Assembly (NCBI GenBank): GCA_020025875.1
Contig: JAHHRI010000044.1
Coordinates: 1-10,765, forward strand
DNA: 10,765 nt
DNA from: Alphaproteobacteria bacterium
Lineage (GTDB): Bacteria > Pseudomonadota > Alphaproteobacteria > RF32 > CAG-239
Reading direction: 5' to 3'
The translations under genes were made by a program, and so were the position numbers. Positions 7,630 through 10,765 of the stretch are shown here, piece by piece. Positions within the stretch are counted from its first letter, which is position 1. Each line of letters opens with the position of its first letter. The notes under the pieces were generated by a model. It was not told the DNA's origin, did no database searches, and saw only the letters and a list, made by a program, of their open reading frames with translations.

Positions 7630-8004
7630 ATGAGAAAAAACAAAAAATATTCCAATGGTATGTTTTGGATAACCTGTGTGTTTTTAGGGCTGTTTGTTGC
7701 CCTCTGCTTTGTTCTCGGACCGTTAGAAAAAAAACAAAAACACCGTTTGCAGACAATCGAATCTTGTCTGGTTGTACAAGTGAAAGCCGTTTCTTTTGAT
7801 CGACAAAACAAAATTTTGACGGTGCTCAAAAGCTTCGGCGACGGTCATTTTGAAAAAAGCAGCTATTGTCTTTCGTTGCTGCCTGTCATCAATGCCGACA
7901 ACGAGCGTCGTCAACAGATGTTTGAAATTGTCATCGACAACGGCAAAACCGTCGTTTTCGACTTAAACGGAAACGCTTGGCAAGGCGGAATAAAAGAAAA
8001 ATAA
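7630..8004 (+). CDS. Small single-pass membrane-anchored protein of unknown function, 124 aa
   Basis: Not recognised. The N-terminus is basic (Arg2, Lys3, Lys5, Lys6) and is followed by one hydrophobic segment at about residues 11-32. Residues 33-124 form a charged domain with alternating beta-like stretches, such as LVVQVKAVSF and KTVVFDLNG. By the positive-inside rule the short N-terminus stays in the cytoplasm and the domain faces the periplasm, as a signal anchor. Cysteines are at 16, 26, 46 and 80. It diverges from the tgt operon and ends before a shared terminator. The start is uncertain: ATG at 7630 is given, but an AUU at 7612 fits the ribosome site better and would add six residues. 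It is probably real because it has its own ribosome site, membrane anchor and terminator. Confidence 0.7.
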   Translation: MRKNKKYSNGMFWITCVFLGLFVALCFVLGPLEKKQKHRLQTIESCLVVQVKAVSFDRQNKILTVLKSFGDGHFEKSSYCLSLLPVINADNERRQQMFEIVIDNGKTVVFDLNGNAWQGGIKEK

Positions 8005-8026
8005 GCCCGATTGTTCACACCAAAAC

Positions 8027-8059
8027 AAAGGTCAGCGTTAGATAACGCTGACCTTTTTT
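8027..8059. terminator. Bidirectional intrinsic terminator between convergent genes
   Basis: AAAGGTCAGCGTTA (8027-8040) and TAACGCTGACCTTT (8043-8056) are perfect 14-bp complementary arms around GA; in RNA the loop opens to about 4 nt. A run of six T (8054-8059) follows on the plus strand. In the other direction the flank TTTGTTTTGG is U-rich. The plus-strand gene stops 22 nt before it and the minus-strand membrane protein gene stops 20 nt beyond it, so it probably ends both transcripts. Confidence 0.92.
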
Positions 8060-8079
8060 CTTTGCGGCTGTCGCTTTGG

Positions 8080-8502
8080 CTATTCAGAAACCATAACACA
8101 GCGGTTAAACAACAAACTGTCGGCAATAATTTCAACCCATTTCCAGAGCGAATAAACAGCCAGCACCAGCATGGAAAACCAAAACCAATGCAGATACCCG
8201 CACAAGGCAAACAGCAGTACCGAAATGCCTTCTGCATAAAATGTCCAGCGCCCAAAGTGAATCACAGAACTGAAAGTTTCTACGGCCTTACGGCGAATCG
8301 GTCGGAAAACGAATCCGTAAATCAGTGTCAAAGCGGACAACAGATAAAACCCGTTGCGCACAATCCATTCCTCGCGTCCCGACATCAACGTACCGCCTCG
8401 CTCGGCAATGATTAAAACACAGACCACAATAGCGGTAAGAATACCTATGCTTTCAGCCCCCAACAAAATACCGGTAACAGTTTTTGCTCTCTCTTTTGTC
8501 AT
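8080..8502 (-). CDS. Four-helix integral membrane protein of unknown function, 140 aa
   Basis: The chosen start is the ATG at 8502 (MTKERAKTV). The reading frame stays open further upstream, but a longer version would begin inside the PhoB-type gene and would add a charged, non-matching leader; the promoter at 8545-8573 also fits only the short form. Four hydrophobic segments are visible at about residues 10-33, 48-66, 84-103 and 105-127, separated by short charged loops (RPIRRK at 67-72 is probably cytoplasmic). The last part is rich in Trp and Phe. There is no recognisable catalytic motif and I do not know the family. No clear ribosome site precedes the ATG, so initiation may be weak. It ends just before the shared terminator and seems to be its own transcription unit. 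Confidence 0.75.
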   Translation of the reverse strand: MTKERAKTVTGILLGAESIGILTAIVVCVLIIAERGGTLMSGREEWIVRNGFYLLSALTLIYGFVFRPIRRKAVETFSSVIHFGRWTFYAEGISVLLFALCGYLHWFWFSMLVLAVYSLWKWVEIIADSLLFNRCVMVSE

Positions 8503-8544
8503 ACGAATAATAATTTTAGTGAAAATAATTTGTTGAATATCCTT

Positions 8545-8573
8545 AATATATATCCGACAGCTTTTTTTGTCAA
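8545..8573 (-). promoter_or_regulatory. Strong sigma-70-like promoter for the 140-aa membrane protein gene
   Basis: On the minus strand, a perfect TTGACA (complement of 8568-8573) is followed by exactly 17 nt and TATATT (complement of 8545-8550, five of six matches). It sits in the 85-nt gap after the PhoB-type gene, and a start site a few bases further on would give a 5' leader of about 35 nt. This is the best promoter match seen in the window and argues that the membrane protein is transcribed independently of rpe and phoB. Confidence 0.7.
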
Positions 8574-8587
8574 TATTTAGGCAAGTT

Positions 8588-9298
8588 TTATTTTTTATCC
8601 TCGCCCTCATCTTCATGCAAACTGTTGTCAATGGCATAGCCTGTCGCCCGCACCGTGCGGATATAATCGGGACCGAACTCATTTAAGGATTTGCGCAGGC
8701 GGCGAATATGTACGTCAACCGTGCGCGATTCCACATAGATATTGTTTCCCCACACATTTTTGAGCAAAAATTCGCGAGAAAACACCTTGCCGGGGGTTTC
8801 CATCAGCATCCGCAACAAACGAAATTCTGTCGGTCCGAGGTGAATATATTTGTCTCCGCGAAAAACCTTTTTTTCTGCCAAATCCATACGGATATCTTCA
8901 AACACCAGTTCTTTTTGCGGCAGCAATTCGGGCGAACGGCGCAAATTTGTTTTAACTCTCGCCATCAGCTCCGGCACCGAAAACGGCTTGGTGACATAGT
9001 CGTCCGCACCAGCCGACAGACCTTTGATCTTGTCTTCTTCTTCTCCTTTGGCCGTCAGCATAATGATGGGGATATCTTTAATATCCGGCTTATTGCGAAT
9101 CATCTTACAGATATCTACGCCGGAAAGCTCCGGCAGCATCCAGTCGAGCAAAATGACCGATGGGCAATATTTTTCCACCGCTGCCAGCGCCCGATTGCCG
9201 GACGACTCCCACATCACCTCAAAACCTTCTTTTTCCAGATTGTACTTCAAAAGAAGCGCCAAGGCTTCCTCATCTTCAATTACCATCACCAAAGCCAT
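8588..9298 (-). CDS. phoB: PhoB-type response regulator, OmpR family, 236 aa
   Basis: This is a two-domain transcription factor. The receiver domain (about 1-120) has the acidic pair E8-D9, the phospho-acceptor Asp52, Thr82 and Lys104. The winged-helix DNA-binding domain (about 130-225) contains LGPTEFRLLRMLME and the recognition stretch ESRTVDVHIRRLRKSL, both very close to Escherichia PhoB. PhoB, phosphorylated by PhoR when phosphate is scarce, activates pst and other phosphate genes. Here no phoR, phoU or pst gene is adjacent, so the assignment rests on sequence alone and another OmpR-family regulator is possible. The start is supported by AGGAGA about 6 nt upstream. It lies 39 nt after rpe on the same strand and is probably cotranscribed with it. 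The C-terminus adds a short acidic tail (DEGEDKK). Confidence 0.88.
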   Translation of the reverse strand: MALVMVIEDEEALALLLKYNLEKEGFEVMWESSGNRALAAVEKYCPSVILLDWMLPELSGVDICKMIRNKPDIKDIPIIMLTAKGEEEDKIKGLSAGADDYVTKPFSVPELMARVKTNLRRSPELLPQKELVFEDIRMDLAEKKVFRGDKYIHLGPTEFRLLRMLMETPGKVFSREFLLKNVWGNNIYVESRTVDVHIRRLRKSLNEFGPDYIRTVRATGYAIDNSLHEDEGEDKK

Positions 9299-9337
9299 CT
9301 CAGTTCTCCTGTTGTGCCGGTTCGTTTATTTTTGATT

Positions 9338-9973
9338 TTAGCGCAAGGCGGCAATGTTTGCAACATAATTGCCGTTGCCGAAAACAGCACTGCCCGCCAC
9401 CAACACATCGGCTCCGGCTGCCCGACACAACGGCGCCGTTTCCCGATTGATGCCGCCGTCTGCTTCAAGCAAAATCGGACGGGAAGCAATCATTTTTTTC
9501 AAACGGCGGATTTTTGCCAACTGTTCGGGAATGAACTTCTGCCCGCCAAAACCGGGGTTAACCGTCATCACCAACACCAAATCCAACCGATCAAGCACAT
9601 ATTCCAGCACGCTCTCGGAGGTGGACGGATTGAGAGAAACACCGGCTTTTTTGCCCAAATCGCGAATCTGTTGCAATGTCCGATCCAAATGCCGACAGGT
9701 TTCCGCATGAACGGTAATGATATCTGCTCCGGCATCAACAAACCAAGGGATCATCTGCTCCGGCTTTTCCACCATCAGATGAACGTCAAACACCAATCGG
9801 CTGTCGCCGCGCAGGCTTTTGACCACCGCCGGACCAAAAGTAAGATTGGGAACATAGTGCCCGTCCATAATATCCAAATGCAGCCAGTCGGCACCGGCAG
9901 CGGCAACAGCGGCCGCTTCCGCTGACAGATGCCCGAAATCGGCAGCCAACAGGCTCGGAGCAATCAAAACCAT
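9338..9973 (-). CDS. rpe: Ribulose-phosphate 3-epimerase, 211 aa
   Basis: Rpe interconverts D-ribulose 5-phosphate and D-xylulose 5-phosphate in the pentose phosphate pathway, in the cytosol. It is a TIM barrel with its metal and catalytic residues in place: Ser7 in APSLLAADF, His32 and catalytic Asp34 in LHLDIMDGHYVPN, His65 in DVHLMVEKP, the MTVNPGFGGQKFI loop at 136-148, and catalytic Asp172 in LEADGGIN. At 211 residues it is slightly short at the C-terminus compared with the usual ~220, but nothing essential is missing. AAGGAG 6 nt before the ATG gives a strong ribosome site. It heads the rpe-phoB unit and diverges from the ferritin-like gene. A TACAAT hexamer (complement of 10012-10017) could be its -10 box, though no good -35 accompanies it. 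Confidence 0.96.
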   Translation of the reverse strand: MVLIAPSLLAADFGHLSAEAAAVAAAGADWLHLDIMDGHYVPNLTFGPAVVKSLRGDSRLVFDVHLMVEKPEQMIPWFVDAGADIITVHAETCRHLDRTLQQIRDLGKKAGVSLNPSTSESVLEYVLDRLDLVLVMTVNPGFGGQKFIPEQLAKIRRLKKMIASRPILLEADGGINRETAPLCRAAGADVLVAGSAVFGNGNYVANIAALR

Positions 9974-9999
9974 TTTTTTCTCCTTGAAATTGATCTTAC

Positions 10000-10025
10000 G
10001 TTGTCTGCTTTATTGTACAGACAAC
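10000..10025. promoter_or_regulatory. Perfect 8-bp inverted repeat in the rpe/ferritin divergent region
   Basis: GTTGTCTG (10000-10007) and CAGACAAC (10018-10025) are exact reverse complements separated by 10 nt (center-to-center about 18 nt). The loop contains TACAAT on the minus strand, a possible -10 box for rpe. A second small palindrome, ACAG-A-CTGT, lies at 10062-10070 and shares the CAGAC core. No U-tract follows, so a terminator is unlikely; a dimeric repressor or activator site is the natural reading. It does not match the Fur, Irr or OxyR consensus as I know them. The regulator is unknown. Confidence 0.45.
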
Positions 10026-10084
10026 AGGTTGATTTTTCTTTAACAACCATTATCTAGCCTTACAGACTGTGTTCATTTAAACCG

Positions 10085-10091
10085 AAAGGAG
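10085..10091 (+). promoter_or_regulatory. Ribosome binding site of the ferritin-like gene
   Basis: AAAGGAG with a 7-nt spacer precedes the ATG at 10099. It decides in favour of this start over the second in-frame ATG three codons later at 10108. Confidence 0.8.
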
Positions 10092-10098
10092 AAAAACA

Positions 10099-10614
10099 AT
10101 GGGAGAAATGGCTAAGAAAATCAGCAATGTTGACAACCAAGAACTGTTGCAAGTCTTAAATGCGGCTTTTGCCGAAGAATGGCTCGCCTACTATCAATAT
10201 TGGATCGGCGCCCAAGTTATCGAAGGGCCGATGAGCACTGCCGTTCAGGAAGAATTTAGAAAACATTCCGAAGAAGAACTCAAACATGCCCAATGGCTCG
10301 CCGATCGGATCATGCAGCTCGGCGGCACCCCGATTTTAAGTCCGGACGCATGGGAAAAGACGGCAACCTGCAAATATCTTGCTCCAAATGATCCTTTTGA
10401 CGTAACCCTACTTCAACAAAATCTCGCTTCCGAACGTTGTGCCATCAAACGCTACCAACAGATCTGCGATATGTGCTGGGGAAAAGATTTTGAGACCTTT
10501 AATATTTCCCGCAAAATTTTGCACGAAGAATTGGATCATGAGCAAGATTGGGAAACTTTTCTGCAAAATATCAAACAAGGTATGGCATATGCCAAAAAAT
10601 ATATATCCGATTGA
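10099..10614 (+). CDS. Ferritin-like diiron protein, probably Dps-like (DPSL), 171 aa
   Basis: This is a four-helix-bundle ferritin superfamily protein expected to bind and oxidise iron, using oxygen or peroxide, in the cytosol. The ligand set of a bacterioferritin-type intrasubunit site is complete: Glu27 in AFAEEWLAYY, Glu60 and His63 in EELKHA, Glu112 in ASERCAIKRY, and Glu144 and His147 in EELDHEQD. The haem-ligand Met that follows the second Glu in bacterioferritin is Leu61 here, so haem binding by that route is unlikely. Cysteines 114, 123 and 126 cluster next to Glu112 (SERCAIKRYQQICDMC). Paired cysteines near the diiron centre are a feature of the Dps-like or thioferritin branch, which makes DPSL the preferred call over bacterioferritin. 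Length fits that group. It stands alone on the plus strand, divergent from rpe; the weak TTGATT/TATCTA pair at 10029-10056 is the only promoter candidate seen. Confidence 0.88.
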   Translation: MGEMAKKISNVDNQELLQVLNAAFAEEWLAYYQYWIGAQVIEGPMSTAVQEEFRKHSEEELKHAQWLADRIMQLGGTPILSPDAWEKTATCKYLAPNDPFDVTLLQQNLASERCAIKRYQQICDMCWGKDFETFNISRKILHEELDHEQDWETFLQNIKQGMAYAKKYISD

Positions 10615-10705
10615 TAAAACTAAATTATTGTTTTTTTATCCCGATTATTTGCCGTTGTTAAGATTTAATATTTGACAAATAAAACAAAAAAAGTCAAAAT
10701 GGGAC

Positions 10706-10730
10706 AAAACGAAACCGAAGGTGGCGTTTT
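10706..10730. terminator. Terminator-like imperfect hairpin near the right edge
   Basis: AAAACG (10706-10711) pairs with CGTTTT (10725-10730), and inside it ACC (10714-10716) pairs with GGT (10720-10722) around GAA, with a 2x2 mismatch between the stems. A/T-flanked stems of this kind can end transcription in both directions. It lies about 90 nt after the ferritin-like gene and directly after a possible convergent stop codon at 10735-10737. The inner mismatch weakens it. Confidence 0.35.
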
Positions 10731-10734
10731 CTCC

Positions 10735-10765
10735 CTAAGCAACCAGATACTCCAAATAATAAGTT
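10735..10765 (-). CDS. Possible 3' end of a convergent gene running off the window
   Basis: One minus-strand frame entering from the right edge reads TYYLEYLVA and then a TAG stop at 10737-10735, followed a few bases later by the hairpin at 10706-10730. A stop immediately before a terminator-like hairpin, facing the ferritin-like gene, is the arrangement expected of convergent genes. Only nine residues are visible, so no family can be suggested and the other minus frame, open until 10694, cannot be excluded. Confidence 0.22.
   Translation of the reverse strand, partial: TYYLEYLVA

Noticed and set aside
8503..8682. N-terminal extension of the 140-aa membrane protein by 60 residues
   Set aside because: It would start inside the PhoB-type coding region, span the strong promoter at 8545-8573 and add a charged leader with no match to the membrane domain.
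8708..9925. Plus-strand open frame of 405 codons spanning the phoB and rpe region
   Set aside because: It runs antisense across two genes whose catalytic motifs are unmistakable on the minus strand, and it is rich in His, Gln and Arg as expected of an antisense frame.
10671..10698. TTTGAC/GTCAAA inverted repeat after the ferritin-like gene
   Set aside because: The stem is only 6 bp with a 16-nt A-rich loop and no following U-tract, so it is likely chance in AT-rich DNA.
10699..10765. Plus-strand open frame starting at ATG 10699 and running off the window, preceded by TTGACA at 10672-10677
   Set aside because: There is no ribosome site, only 22 codons are visible, their composition is not protein-like and the frame crosses the terminator-like hairpin. 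TTGACA with CAAAAT 17 nt later could still be a promoter, but the evidence is too thin to list.

Overview
The window looks like a piece of a bacterial chromosome from a host-associated alphaproteobacterium with moderate to low GC content. That placement is an inference from the overall similarity of the Tgt, PhoB-type and Rpe proteins to proteobacterial ones, together with a Gram-negative style secreted protein and a fused SpmA/SpmB protein outside a spore-former. There is no rRNA or other marker here to fix the taxonomy. No tRNA, rRNA, CRISPR array, insertion sequence or phage gene was seen, and no stretch of more than about 300 bases lacks a gene.

Left part (1-2434). A single minus-strand gene encodes a 743-residue secreted, cysteine-rich protein of unknown function. 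It has a Sec signal peptide, an N-terminal third built on repeated C-x-C motifs, a long cysteine-poor middle that looks beta-rich, and a second cysteine-rich C-terminal part encoded by clearly more AT-rich DNA. It is the least explained gene in the window. Hairpins without a U-tract lie just after its stop, at the window edge.

Centre (2435-7486). Four minus-strand genes form a very tight operon. In transcription order they are tgt (queuosine tRNA modification), a LOG-family nucleoside-monophosphate phosphoribohydrolase-like protein with a long helical tail, an MsbA-type ABC exporter, and a fused SpmA-SpmB membrane protein. Junctions are a 2-nt gap, a 10-nt overlap and a 13-nt overlap, so translational coupling is likely. 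A plausible promoter lies upstream of tgt.

Middle right (7487-8502). A small plus-strand gene for a single-pass membrane-anchored protein diverges from the tgt operon. It converges on a minus-strand gene for a 140-residue four-helix membrane protein, and a strong hairpin between them is likely a shared bidirectional terminator. The membrane protein gene has its own very good sigma-70-like promoter.

Right part (8588-10765). rpe (pentose phosphate epimerase) and a PhoB-type response regulator gene lie in tandem on the minus strand with 39 nt between them. No histidine kinase gene is visible. Diverging from rpe is a plus-strand ferritin-like gene with a complete bacterioferritin-type diiron ligand set plus nearby cysteines, suggesting a Dps-like (DPSL) iron/peroxide protein. 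The divergent intergenic region carries a perfect 8-bp inverted repeat that could be an operator. The last ~150 bases hold a terminator-like hairpin and possibly the tail of a convergent gene.

Overall this is mostly housekeeping and envelope genes. I see no convincing defence, mobile or otherwise novel multi-gene system. The points most worth a second look are the cysteine-rich secreted protein with its internal composition break, the unusual gene mix of the tgt operon, the DPSL-like ferritin with its upstream inverted repeat, and a possible non-canonical AUU start.
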